Notes under the pieces: generated by a model
The model's database searches: none
What the model saw: the letters and a program-made list of their open reading frames with translations, nothing else
Told to the model about the DNA's origin: nothing
Shown here: positions 45,304 through 53,693 of the stretch, one piece after another
How positions within the stretch are numbered: position 1 is the stretch's first letter
Layout of the letters: each line of letters begins with the position of its first letter
Made by a program: the position numbers and the translations under genes
Source: Cyclobacteriaceae bacterium
GTDB taxonomy: Bacteria > Bacteroidota > Bacteroidia > Cytophagales > Cyclobacteriaceae
NCBI GenBank assembly: GCA_958296015.1
Contig: CATQIH010000029.1
Coordinates: 62,001 to 126,000 of the forward strand
Reading direction: 5' to 3'
Length of the DNA stretch: 64,000 nt

Positions 45304-46350
45304 ATGCTTGCTATGAAATTTAATGATCTGGAATCCGAAGAGGAAGGCACTTCTGAAGAACTGTTTGAACACCACCATATTGTAGCCGACCGCAACCAGT
45401 CGCTGGTCAGGGTCGATAAGTTTCTGATGAACCGTTTGCCCCACGTAAGCCGCAACAAAGTGCAGGAGGCGATTAAAAACGGATACGTCAAGGTAAACGG
45501 GCAGGCTATCAAGCCTAACTACAAAGTACACCCGGCGGATGAGATCGTGGTGGCACTCCCGGAGCCACCCCGCGATACGGAAGTGGTGCCCGAAAATATC
45601 CCCCTCAACATTGTCTACGAAGACGAGCATGTGCTGGTGGTAAACAAAGACCCCGGCATGGTGGTACACCCGGCTTTCAATAACTGGGAAGGCACTTTAG
45701 TGAATGCACTGGCCTATCACTTTCAGCAATTGCCTACGATGGAAGGCAACGAAGGCCGCCCCGGATTGGTACACCGCATCGACAAAGATACGTCGGGCCT
45801 GCTGGTGATTGCCAAGACAGAAAAGGCCATGACAGCCCTGGCCAAACAGTTCATAGACCATAGTATTGAACGTACTTATTATGCCCTGGTGTGGGGTGAG
45901 CCGGAAGAGGCAAAAGGCACAATTGATATTAACCTGGGAAGAAGCCCGAAAGATAGGCGTATTACGATGGCTTTCAAAGATGAGAGTATCGGGCGCAGAG
46001 CCGTTACGCATTACGAAGTGCTCAAAACCTTGCGCTATGTATCGCTGGTGCGCTGCAACCTGGAGACAGGCCGCACCCACCAGATCAGGGCGCACATGAA
46101 ATACCTTGGGCATCCGCTTTTCAACGATGCAACCTACGGCGGCGACCGCATCGTAAAAGGTACTAAGTTTTCTAAGTACAAGTCCTTTGTAGAAAATTGC
46201 TTCAAGCTCATGCCACGGCAGGCACTGCACGCCAAATCGCTCGGCTTCGTACACCCCGCTACCCAAAAATTTGTGCAGTTTGATTCTGAACTGCCAGAAG
46301 ATTTCACTGCCGTGTTAGACAAGTGGGAACATTATGTACAGTATAATTAA
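45304..46350 (+). CDS. rluD: RluA-family 23S rRNA pseudouridine synthase (RluD type)
   Basis: 348 residues; ATG 45313 is an alternative start three codons in. An S4 RNA-binding domain (about 34-85, RVDKFLMNRLPHVSRNKVQ) precedes the catalytic domain. HRIDKDTSGLLV carries the catalytic D160; GRTHQIRAHMKYLGHP and the final ALHAKSLGFVHP are conserved. In E. coli RluD makes pseudouridines in helix 69. It is single, next to the island. Confidence 0.94.
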   Translation: MLAMKFNDLESEEEGTSEELFEHHHIVADRNQSLVRVDKFLMNRLPHVSRNKVQEAIKNGYVKVNGQAIKPNYKVHPADEIVVALPEPPRDTEVVPENIPLNIVYEDEHVLVVNKDPGMVVHPAFNNWEGTLVNALAYHFQQLPTMEGNEGRPGLVHRIDKDTSGLLVIAKTEKAMTALAKQFIDHSIERTYYALVWGEPEEAKGTIDINLGRSPKDRRITMAFKDESIGRRAVTHYEVLKTLRYVSLVRCNLETGRTHQIRAHMKYLGHPLFNDATYGGDRIVKGTKFSKYKSFVENCFKLMPRQALHAKSLGFVHPATQKFVQFDSELPEDFTAVLDKWEHYVQYN

Positions 46351-46471
46351 TATAAAAGATAAAGAAGCCATGTAACCAATATGCGAAATTATATACTTAT
46401 CTTTTCACTTTATATATGATCGGCCAGATATAAGATACATAATAAAGTAGTTAACGACAATTGCTTCTACT

Positions 46472-46896
46472 ATGAAAAATATCATCACGTACTTATTTTT
46501 TTGTTGATAGCAGCTCTTGCAACAACAGCTTGCAAAAGGTTTGATGACGCTGGACTAAAAGTTAGAGTGATTGATCAAGAAGATAGTACAAAACTTGAAG
46601 GAATTGAAGTTTATGTCACTAAACGCAAGCCTGCTTTTATTATGGGATATAAAGTAGTAGACAAATACTATGGGCGCACAGATGCCAACGGAGAGTGCAT
46701 GATCATGATCTACAACTACAATAGGGAAAAATACGATTTTGTAGTCCATGTCAACGATTACGAAGGTACACCGCCTGATTTTGGTGGGTATACCTACTCA
46801 GTATGGTCAACGGTGTTGGAAGAGTATGAACTAAATACTGAAATAGAGGCAAGACTAACACCCATACCATTCCCAAATGTTGCAATAGGATATTGA
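46472..46896 (+). pseudogene. Small lipoprotein gene with a frameshift in a T7 run
   Basis: The ATG at 46472 starts a signal peptide (MKNIITYLFF), but after a run of seven T the frame meets TGA. The remaining frame (46501-46896) starts with LLIAALATTAC and encodes about 130 residues. With one more T the two join into MKNIITYLFFLLIAALATTA-C, a perfect lipoprotein signal. The body (KVRVIDQEDSTKLEGIEVYV, GRTDANGECMIMIYN) resembles an extracellular transthyretin- or carboxypeptidase-regulatory-like fold. It could be a pseudogene, a phase-variable T tract, or a homopolymer error. Confidence 0.65.
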
Positions 46897-46999
46897 AAGG
46901 CACGTATTTAACCCTGTTATCTTTTGTTATTCCCAACTTTCTTACAAACAAGCTTTAGCTTAAGCATATTGAATAAAAGAACATCTTTGAAAATTCCTT

Positions 47000-47875
47000 A
47001 TGAACTACACTCTCGAAAACAATCATCTAACCGCCAAAATACAGTCGCACGGTGCAGAACTGAGCAGTGTACGTGGCAAATCTAATGGACGCGAATATAT
47101 CTGGCAGGCCGATCCTGCGGTGTGGGCGCGTCATGCCCCGGTACTTTTCCCGATTGTGGGCAAACTGAATGGTAACCAGTACCGCCTCTATGGAGAAACC
47201 TACAGCATGTCGCAGCATGGCTTCGCTCGCGACCGGGAGTTTTTCTGCTCACAGGAAGAAGATCAGCAGCTTACTTTCCAACTCACTGCCGATGATGATA
47301 CCAAAAACCAGTATCCTTTTGAATTTAGGCTTACGATTGTATATACGCTTTCTGGTAATCAGTTGAAGGTTACCTTTCAGGTAAAGAACGACGATGATCA
47401 GGTGATGCCTTTTTCTATCGGGGCACACCCGGCTTTTTACTGCCCGGCACAGGAAGGCAAGCATTGGAACGAATACCAGCTACAGTTTGAACAGAATGAG
47501 ACGCTGGAGCGGCATATCATAGAAAACGGCCTGCGCACCGGACAAACGCACCAGCTTATGGATGATGAGCATATGCTGGCTTTGCACCGCCATCTTTTTG
47601 AAGAAGATGCTATTGTCTTCAAACATCCAAAATCCGCCTGGACGCGCATTGTTGATGAAGCTACGGGTAAAAAAATTGTCACCGTTTATCATAAAGATTT
47701 TTCTTACCTCGGCATCTGGCAAAAGGTAGGCGCAGATTTTTATTGCATAGAACCCTGGCTTGGCCTGGCCGACGAAAAAGATTTTGAAGGTGATCTTACA
47801 CAGAAAGAAGGCATACAACTATTGGAACCTGCCCAGCAGTTTGAGGTGAGCTATACCATAGAATTTCACGAATAG
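47000..47875 (+). CDS. Aldose 1-epimerase family protein (LacX-like)
   Basis: 291 residues, beta-sandwich mutarotase fold. HGAELSSVRGK, ARHAPVLFPIVGKLNG, QHGFARDREF (Arg/His region), MPFSIGAHPAFYCP and FYCIEPWLGLAD (catalytic-type Glu) match the LacX subgroup rather than classical GalM. It probably interconverts hexose or hexose-phosphate anomers. It is followed one base later by a lipoprotein gene. Confidence 0.9.
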   Translation: MNYTLENNHLTAKIQSHGAELSSVRGKSNGREYIWQADPAVWARHAPVLFPIVGKLNGNQYRLYGETYSMSQHGFARDREFFCSQEEDQQLTFQLTADDDTKNQYPFEFRLTIVYTLSGNQLKVTFQVKNDDDQVMPFSIGAHPAFYCPAQEGKHWNEYQLQFEQNETLERHIIENGLRTGQTHQLMDDEHMLALHRHLFEEDAIVFKHPKSAWTRIVDEATGKKIVTVYHKDFSYLGIWQKVGADFYCIEPWLGLADEKDFEGDLTQKEGIQLLEPAQQFEVSYTIEFHE

Positions 47876-47876
47876 C

Positions 47877-48215
47877 ATGAGAAAGCTATGGCTATTCTTG
47901 CTTATAAATACCAGTCTGACCGCTTGTCTTGAGCCACCTTTGGTTACGTTGCCGCCAGAGCCTTCTGCTACTTCCAGACCCATAGAAACCACTTTGTATA
48001 TTCCTTATGGTCTAATTATTCAGTCTGTAGCGTATGATGTGGAGTTTTACACCTCATCCAGCGAAGGTGATACCTACGACGATGGCAAACTTGGACGTAG
48101 CTTTATCCATGTACATGCCATACATCGCAAAACAGGCGTACAGTACCTGTTGGTATACGAAAATACACCTGTACAATCCCGGCCCGTGCAGATTTTCAAA
48201 TTCGAAGAAGAGTAA
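47877..48215 (+). CDS. Small Pro-rich lipoprotein
   Basis: 112 residues with a lipoprotein signal (SLTAC, Cys17) followed by EPPLVTLPPEPSATSRP, a proline-rich linker, and a small beta-rich domain (YDVEFYTSSSEGDTY, HVHAIHRKTGVQYLLVY). No family recognised. It starts one base after the epimerase stop, so it is probably cotranscribed. Confidence 0.7.
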   Translation: MRKLWLFLLINTSLTACLEPPLVTLPPEPSATSRPIETTLYIPYGLIIQSVAYDVEFYTSSSEGDTYDDGKLGRSFIHVHAIHRKTGVQYLLVYENTPVQSRPVQIFKFEEE

Positions 48216-48322
48216 TTATATACATACAATGTACTAACGGGGGGTTATAGGAAACCTCTGGGAAAAGTGGTGCATCAACGCAAAATAATTCCTTTATGAC
48301 GGGTCAAAACACTGTTCAGTAG

Positions 48323-48415
48323 CTTTTTTCGAAAGGTGAAGAACTTTCTCGAAAAGGTCAAGACCTTTTTCGAAAAGGTGAAGAGCGTTTTTAAAAAGGT
48401 CTGCACCTTTTTTGG
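48323..48415. repeat. 21-bp tandem repeat, four units plus a partial
   Basis: Units start at 48323, 48344, 48365 and 48386, with a partial fifth at 48407. The consensus is about CTTTTTCGAAAAGGTGAAGA plus one base. In one plus-strand frame it reads as degenerate heptapeptides (LFSKGEE, LSRKGQD, LFRKGEE), but a TAG precedes it and no start codon exists. Each unit holds a near palindrome around TCGA; the last forms a perfect stem AAAAAGGT (48393-48400) / ACCTTTTT (48405-48412). Confidence 0.8.
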
Positions 48416-48439
48416 CAAAAATACGGGCTAAAAAGTACA

Positions 48440-48475
48440 AAAAAACAAAAAACCCATCGGTATCACCGGTGGGTT
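48440..48475 (-). terminator. Rho-independent terminator, minus strand
   Basis: AACCCATCGG (48451-48460), loop TATCA, CCGGTGGGTT (48466-48475): a 10-bp stem with one G-T pair. On the minus strand it is followed by T-runs (48450 down to 48440). It probably ends the transcript of the DUF4178/PspA genes, about 290 bp beyond the last stop. Confidence 0.7.
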
Positions 48476-48543
48476 CTCTCTGTCGTAATCAATAAAAGCA
48501 ATATAGTTTCTTGTCTCTTTTCTGCTACGGGAGCAGAAGTTGC

Positions 48544-48642
48544 TTAGGTGTTTTGGTATATCTTCATCATTGTGAGGCATCCTGCCATTCCTGCACGGGC
48601 ACAAACTGCATTAGGTTTATTGATCTTATACAAAACACGCAT
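48544..48642 (-). other. Possible 32-residue ORF in the spacer after the DUF4178 gene
   Basis: ATG at 48642 reads MRVLYKINKPNAVCARAGMA and twelve more residues to TAA at 48544, followed by a small hairpin TTCTGCT / AGCAGAA (48519-48538). It has two Cys and no recognised family. It is within a 551-bp spacer (48216-48766) that otherwise holds the 21-bp repeats and a terminator. I cannot support it beyond the open frame. Confidence 0.22.
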
Positions 48643-48766
48643 GTTGATAGATGCTTGATGAATTAATGATTATACATAAACAGCCATCAAATGCAAGACC
48701 AATGCTGATGTTCAGTACATACATTAGTGTTTATAAATTACACGTGTACCTATTTCTGATATTGTA

Positions 48767-49417
48767 TTAGCCAACTGCCTCATTGTCTCCCAAACTATAC
48801 ACTTTCACCTGCGACTCTTTGATGGCATAAGAAATAGTAGCTTCAATGGTGCCGTTTTCCCATTCTTCAATGGTGAGAAACTCCCCTGCACCTTCGGTTT
48901 CAAACTCCCAGTAATAAAAGAAGTCCTCATTTTCCGCAGACACATCGCCATTGCGGAAGTAGGAACCTTCCGTAGAGTTTTCGTAGTAATACGTTTTGCC
49001 TTCAAATACAAACTCTCCTGCTCCCTGCTCATCCATATTGTCCAGGTCTGCACGGCTGATGGGCAGATCGCGCAGTTTGAGTTTGCGTGTAGCAATGGTT
49101 ACATCCAAGTCATCATCATGTTCTAGGCTGATCCAGATTTTTTTGTCGCCATTGTCACCTTCCAGCTCATACCATTCGGCATTCTCTCCTTCACGGTAAA
49201 TGCTCTTCGACAAGATCCTGACATCGTATTCTTCCATTTGCTGGCCTACGTTCATTAAACGTATCATACCGCCCGGCCCTACATTTTCCAGATGCAAATC
49301 AGCAGGAGCAGGCGGTGCCGACTCGTGGGTCTTTTTTCTTTTGCTATACATTTGCCAAACATAGTAGATCAATGCGCCGACGATAAGGATAACAATAAGA
49401 GTAGTGATCGTATTCAT
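48767..49417 (-). CDS. DUF4178 membrane-anchored protein
   Basis: 216 residues. An N-terminal membrane helix (5-22) is followed by one DUF4178-type beta-rich domain: MIRLMNVGQQMEEYDVRILSK, WYELEGDNGDKKIWISLE, GEFLTIEEWENGTIEATIS. DUF4178 proteins are frequent partners of PspA-like proteins, as here (114 bp downstream of pspA). A role in envelope stress or membrane maintenance is inferred from that pairing. Confidence 0.82.
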   Translation of the reverse strand: MNTITTLIVILIVGALIYYVWQMYSKRKKTHESAPPAPADLHLENVGPGGMIRLMNVGQQMEEYDVRILSKSIYREGENAEWYELEGDNGDKKIWISLEHDDDLDVTIATRKLKLRDLPISRADLDNMDEQGAGEFVFEGKTYYYENSTEGSYFRNGDVSAENEDFFYYWEFETEGAGEFLTIEEWENGTIEATISYAIKESQVKVYSLGDNEAVG

Positions 49418-49531
49418 GGGTTTTTGAGTTCACAGTTCCAGGTTCATTGTCCAATGCGCTAAGTGTATAGTTCTTTGTTTTAAAACAAACGCACACAACT
49501 TTGAACACAGAACTTTGAACGCTGAACTATT

Positions 49532-50233
49532 TTATTGAATATTCATCTTAGCTTTCAATGCTGCCAGTTGGTCAGAACCTGCCGGTGTGCCGGAGCCAAG
49601 GGCTTTGTCTATTTCATCGTCTACACTTTTGGGAGCAGCAGCTATCTCGCCATAAGACTGCGCCAGGGCTTCCTCTTCTTCCACCTTGGTCTTCATGCGT
49701 TCCAGCATGGCTACGGTACTTGACGAATCTATACCGGCCATTTGTTTGTTGAGTTTCTTGGTAGCGGTGCTCACCTTGGCGCGTGCCTGTAAAGTCTTAA
49801 GTTCGTTCTCCCAGGTAGAAATCTGGCTTCTCAGGTCATTCACCTTGGCTTCCAGGTTGGCCGTCATGGTATCGTATTTCTGTATCTCAGCCTGGTTGCG
49901 AGCTGCCTGCTGTGCGGCATGTTCTTTTTTGTTCAAAGCTTCTGTAGCCAGTCTATCAGCTTCGTTCGGGTCAAGCTGGCCTTGTTGTGCTCTTTGCAGC
50001 AGCAGCATGGCTTTCTTTTCATAGTCTGCCGACTGTTGCTGGTAGGTTTTGGTCTCTCTGCGAGTACGGATGCCAATGGCTTTTACTTCAGCAAGGCTTT
50101 CCAGTGCCTGGCTTAGGTTTAATTTTAAGTCACGGATGGCCTGTTCGCTCATTTTTACAGGGTCTTCCAGTTTGTTGATGGCCGAATTAGCCTCTGCTTC
50201 TCCTATTTTAAATATTCTTCTGAAAATGCTCAT
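49532..50233 (-). CDS. pspA: PspA/IM30 (ESCRT-III superfamily) protein
   Basis: 233 residues, almost wholly helical coiled coil. It starts MSIFRRIFKIGEAEANSAI (amphipathic membrane-binding helix), then EDPVKMSEQAIRDLK, the PspA helix 1 signature. The long hairpin (about 60-180) is Ala/Lys/Glu/Gln-rich. PspA/Vipp1 proteins assemble on stressed inner membranes. Unlike E. coli there is no pspB/C nearby; the partners here are DUF4178 and a small YjfI-like protein. Confidence 0.92.
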   Translation of the reverse strand: MSIFRRIFKIGEAEANSAINKLEDPVKMSEQAIRDLKLNLSQALESLAEVKAIGIRTRRETKTYQQQSADYEKKAMLLLQRAQQGQLDPNEADRLATEALNKKEHAAQQAARNQAEIQKYDTMTANLEAKVNDLRSQISTWENELKTLQARAKVSTATKKLNKQMAGIDSSSTVAMLERMKTKVEEEEALAQSYGEIAAAPKSVDDEIDKALGSGTPAGSDQLAALKAKMNIQ

Positions 50234-50285
50234 GGTTTGTTCATTGGGTCTTTCAACTATTAATCGTTTACAGTATGCCTATGTT

Positions 50286-50681
50286 TTAACTTTTGGCATA
50301 CTTCATAAATTCTTCGGCATATTCTGCCATCATTAGGCTCAGGGCGTTGATAGAAGCTTCCAGCTCATTGAGGTCCATATTCTCCAGTTGCAGCGTATCC
50401 CGGAAGATCACGCGAAGGTCGTCATCCAATGTCAGTGCACCGTGTACCAGGTTGCGGTTGATCTCCAGCAATTTGCGCAGCAGTGCTGCATCTTCGGCAT
50501 GTTTGAGCTGAAAAATAAACTGCTCGATCACCAGCAGTTCGTCTTCAATGTCCAGAATCAAGTTGCTGATCCCTTTATCTTCATCGGTGATCACCAGAAT
50601 GGTTTCCTCTCTGTCTTCCGATCTGATGTCAAAGGCCATGTCCAGTAAAAATTCTTTTACTTTTGAAAAATTGTCTGTCAT
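50286..50681 (-). CDS. YjfI/type III chaperone-like small protein
   Basis: 131 residues, acidic, no signal. The pattern of beta strands (EETILVITDEDKGISNLIL, LLVIEQFIFQL) followed by helices (ALLRKLLEINRNLVHGALTL) and a conserved dimer-like region resembles YbjN/Tir-chaperone folds. It lies 52 bp upstream of pspA. Proteins of this type (YjfI) pair with PspA-like YjfJ in E. coli. Assignment is by fold pattern and context. Confidence 0.72.
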   Translation of the reverse strand: MTDNFSKVKEFLLDMAFDIRSEDREETILVITDEDKGISNLILDIEDELLVIEQFIFQLKHAEDAALLRKLLEINRNLVHGALTLDDDLRVIFRDTLQLENMDLNELEASINALSLMMAEYAEEFMKYAKS

Positions 50682-50804
50682 AGTTGTGTTCGTTAGAGGG
50701 TAAAAATAATGCTTGTTGTACGAATATACGTTAAAATTATCAATTGGCTTTGACTGTATATGCCGGATATGTTACCTTTCGGTAATTTTCATCATGACAA
50801 TACT

Positions 50805-51470
50805 ATGAAGCTTTTTGTAAACGATACTCCGATGGACATGGTAGGGTTGGATGAGGTACAGGATCTTTCTGTATTTGATACCATTGTCGATGCCAACAAG
50901 ACACCCCTCAAAGACGTAAAGCTGAAAGACGATGTGCTGGTACAATATGCTACCGAAAGCTATATCAAAACCAGCCTGGATTATTTCAGCAAACAGAAAG
51001 TAAAAAAGCTCGATAGCATCACTTTCACGGTGAAAGACACGGACGCGACCCGCGATTTCATCAAGAAGCAGTTTGAAGTGATCAAAGCGGCTGGCGGGCT
51101 GGTGGTAAAAGACGACAAAGTGCTGATGATCTACCGGCTGGGAAAGTGGGACCTGCCCAAAGGAAAGATTGAAAAGAAAGAAAAAGCACTGGAAGGTGCC
51201 GTGCGCGAAGTAGAAGAAGAATGTTCTGTAAGGGTACGTCCTGTAGAAAAAATCTGCCACACCTGGCATACGTACAACCACAACAAAAAGAAAATTCTGA
51301 AGAAGACCTACTGGTATTTGATGGAATGCCTGGATGATTCCGGTATGAAGCCCCAGTTGAAAGAAGACATCAAAGAAGTGCGTTGGATGACTTTTCCGGA
51401 AGCCAAACAAGCGTTGTATAATTCGTACTTTTCTATACGCTACGTATTTCGGACTTATCAAAAGAGATAA
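50805..51470 (+). CDS. Nudix hydrolase with N-terminal extension
   Basis: 221 residues from the ATG at 50805 (MKLFVNDTPMDMVG); the 50760 start would span a TAATTTTC -7-like box. The Nudix domain begins near residue 108 (AGGLVVKDDKVLMIYRLGKW), with the Nudix box GKIEKKEKALEGAVREVEEE followed by C where Gly is usual. The first 100 residues are not conserved in general Nudix proteins. Nucleotide-diphosphate hydrolysis is expected; the substrate is unknown. It is divergent from the YjfI-like gene. Confidence 0.87.
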   Translation: MKLFVNDTPMDMVGLDEVQDLSVFDTIVDANKTPLKDVKLKDDVLVQYATESYIKTSLDYFSKQKVKKLDSITFTVKDTDATRDFIKKQFEVIKAAGGLVVKDDKVLMIYRLGKWDLPKGKIEKKEKALEGAVREVEEECSVRVRPVEKICHTWHTYNHNKKKILKKTYWYLMECLDDSGMKPQLKEDIKEVRWMTFPEAKQALYNSYFSIRYVFRTYQKR

Positions 51471-51472
51471 AA

Positions 51473-52831
51473 CTACTCAATCTGATCAAGCCGTACATTG
51501 ACTATGGAATTGTTGATGGAGCCAAAAGTGTAGCTAAGACCCACTTCGGTAAAATACTTGAAATTGGTAGGAAGCTGACGAGCTCCCAGCAAAAAGGCAT
51601 CATCAGAAGCATCTTCTTTAGCTAACGAAATCTGATCGTTGATAAGAGAGGCTGATCCGAAAAGTGTCAGTGACAGCCCTTCTACCAAACGGATCGTTAA
51701 ATTAGTATTTAGCGCAAAATTGTTTCTTCGGAAATTACTAAGAAAAGTAGAAGCATCGAGTGAGGTATTGATATTGCCCCAGGTTTTGGTAAAATCCAGT
51801 ATCACGGAAAGCTTTTGGTAGGGAATATTCTGGTACATACGGTCATAAATAGTTTCCTGAATAAAGGAAGCGTACCTATAGCCAACCTGATAGGCTACAC
51901 GAAACTGCTGCTGGATGCTTTCTGAATAGGGAAACAGATTGTATTCTACTGCTGGTGCTATCTGATGGGAGGCTTGAAAATTAGAATATTTTGAGTAGAA
52001 AAATGTATAGATGGCTCCTCCCGACCAATGTTCAGTAAAGCTTCTTACATATCGTCCGTTAAATCCGTAGTCAGCAAAGTTTGCTGTGATTCTTTTATCA
52101 TTGACATTAAATTTTTCACGGCTATAGTTGTAATAAGCCAATGTACTGATTCTTGATTTTTCGGTAATCCGTCTACCGAAGATAGAGTTATTCAGCGAAA
52201 CGGACTGCCGGTTACTCTCTCCCTCAAAAGAAGCCTTGGCATCCACTGTAAATACCCAATAATTCCATTTATCGTCTGGCATCTCTATTGCTTCTTTTTC
52301 TTTATTGGGGCCACTTGTGTTAAAATTTATTTTAATCTGGCTAATCAGGTTTGTTCGGGCCAGATAACGTATCAAGCCATATTTAAGCGTTGCAATTAGT
52401 TGCTCCTGCATAATTGATTGGGTGTCAGACACTCTCGTAGTGAACGTAAGGGTATCTACAAGAGCGTCGAAATCGTTTTGCCCAATAAAGGTCAGCGTAA
52501 ATAGCTGGCCTCCGCTTGCATTTTTCTTGCTGATAATAACGACCTGGATATCAGCCTGCGCCTGATCGCGTACAAAATTGAGTAGAGGTATCTCAGTTTT
52601 GACAAAATCCTCGAAACATTCACCAGCACAATTGAGGAATATTTTAGGAGGTACAACTTCTGTAGTATCAATATCTTGGGCTTGTAGAGGATGCATAAAA
52701 AGTAAGCAACCAGCAAGCACTAGCGATAATTTATAAGCCCTGTATAACACCGTATTAATAAATTTAAAAATTATACGAAAAAATGTGTTTGCTATAAACC
52801 TTCTGAAAGGCAATATGTAACATGGTCTCAT
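51473..52831 (-). CDS. Outer-membrane beta-barrel protein of unknown function
   Basis: 452 residues. A long signal region ends near LQAQ (about 52); the true start may be a later codon. A periplasmic part follows (about 55-170) containing NCAGECFEDFVKTEIPLL, with two Cys, and KKNASGGQLFTLTFIGQ. From about 190 there are repeated amphipathic, aromatic-rich strands consistent with a barrel (FTVDAKASFEGES, GLSYTFGS, VNVRLDQ). No family recognised with certainty. It converges with the Nudix gene, with 2 bp between stops. Confidence 0.7.
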   Translation of the reverse strand: MRPCYILPFRRFIANTFFRIIFKFINTVLYRAYKLSLVLAGCLLFMHPLQAQDIDTTEVVPPKIFLNCAGECFEDFVKTEIPLLNFVRDQAQADIQVVIISKKNASGGQLFTLTFIGQNDFDALVDTLTFTTRVSDTQSIMQEQLIATLKYGLIRYLARTNLISQIKINFNTSGPNKEKEAIEMPDDKWNYWVFTVDAKASFEGESNRQSVSLNNSIFGRRITEKSRISTLAYYNYSREKFNVNDKRITANFADYGFNGRYVRSFTEHWSGGAIYTFFYSKYSNFQASHQIAPAVEYNLFPYSESIQQQFRVAYQVGYRYASFIQETIYDRMYQNIPYQKLSVILDFTKTWGNINTSLDASTFLSNFRRNNFALNTNLTIRLVEGLSLTLFGSASLINDQISLAKEDASDDAFLLGARQLPTNFKYFTEVGLSYTFGSINNSIVNVRLDQIE

Positions 52832-52892
52832 TTCATTTTGTTTGCTGATAGAAATTATTAAATATGATTTTCAGACATTTTTTCACCACAAA

Positions 52893-52925
52893 GAAAAAAA
52901 GCCTCACGCTGATTGAGCGTGAGGC
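52893..52925 (-). terminator. Rho-independent terminator after the IS-interrupted lipoprotein gene
   Basis: Perfect 10-bp stem GCCTCACGCT (52901-52910) / AGCGTGAGGC (52916-52925), loop GATTG. On the minus strand it is followed by a T-rich run (52900 down to 52893). It lies 37 bp after the stop codon at 52962. Confidence 0.9.
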
Positions 52926-53168
52926 CATAAAAACACTGTTTATGTATTGCTTTTTGTAAGCTTAAAATACACCTTCTTCGGTAGGAACATGGTTAATCAC
53001 CTTGTCATACTGTACCGTCACCTCAACCTGACCTGTAACTTTCACCTCGTTTTTTGACGAGTTTTCAGCAGTATACTTATATAATGTCACCTCGTAATCA
53101 AAGGAAACCAGGCCAGTAGTTTCATTGTATTTGAAGTTGGTAATCTTCTGCTGATCTTTAATCAATAG

Positions 53169-53693
53169 AATTCCCCGAGGCTCTGCCTCGGGTGTTGCGT
53201 GAGGATATTTACATTTGTGAGTATGAGCGAACATATTCACAAGAGTCACAATAAAAGCTTGCTTTTGTATCATTTTGTTTGTCCTATCAAGTATAGGAGA
53301 AAAGTATTGAGTGCAGAGGTCTCGTCCACTTTCAAGAATATTTGCCTGAAGATAGAGGAGCGATATGAAATTCATTTTTTGGAGATCGGCCTTGATGGGG
53401 ACCATGTTCATTTTTTGATTCAGAGTGTTCCCTCGAATGCTCCTAAGAAGATCATTGGTGCGGTCAAGAGTATCACTGCCAAAGAGATTTTCCGCCTTCA
53501 TCCAGAGGTCAAGCAGATGCTTTGGGGCGGCAAGTTTTGGACGAGTGGCTACTATGTAAATACTGTAGGCCAATATGCAAGTGAAGAAGTGATCAAAAAG
53601 TATATTCAAAATCAGGGAAAGTCAAAATATATGGAGTTGCACAAGAATCAGCTACGTTTGTTTTGATACCCCGACGGCTCTGCCTCGGGGTAG
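53169..53693 (+). mobile_element. IS200/IS605-type insertion sequence, 525 bp, tnpA only
   Basis: The borders are set by restoring the host reading frame; TAG occurs at both edges (53166-53168 and 53691-53693), so the exact cut is ambiguous by 3 bp. Both ends carry a related hairpin: CCCGAGGC-TCT-GCCTCGGG at 53174-53192 and a bulged version at 53667-53692. The single gene inside encodes a Y1 HUH transposase. There is no terminal inverted repeat and no target duplication beyond the shared TAG, as expected for single-strand transposition. Confidence 0.88.
53223..53666 (+). CDS. tnpA: IS200/IS605-family Y1 HUH transposase TnpA
   Basis: 147 residues from the ATG at 53223 (MSEHIHKSHNKS). HUH motif in GLDGDHVHFLIQS, catalytic-type Tyr in TSGYYVNTVG, and YHFVCPIKYRRKVL near the start are family hallmarks. 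The length and frame are intact, so the element could be active. No tnpB accompanies it. Confidence 0.93.
   Translation: MSEHIHKSHNKSLLLYHFVCPIKYRRKVLSAEVSSTFKNICLKIEERYEIHFLEIGLDGDHVHFLIQSVPSNAPKKIIGAVKSITAKEIFRLHPEVKQMLWGGKFWTSGYYVNTVGQYASEEVIKKYIQNQGKSKYMELHKNQLRLF

Noticed and set aside
48323-48415. Possible CRISPR array from regular repeats
   Set aside because: The 21-bp units are directly tandem without spacers and there are no cas genes.
48428-48580. 50-residue minus-strand ORF in the spacer after the DUF4178 gene
   Set aside because: Its 3' half is the terminator hairpin and T-run, so it is not a plausible coding region.
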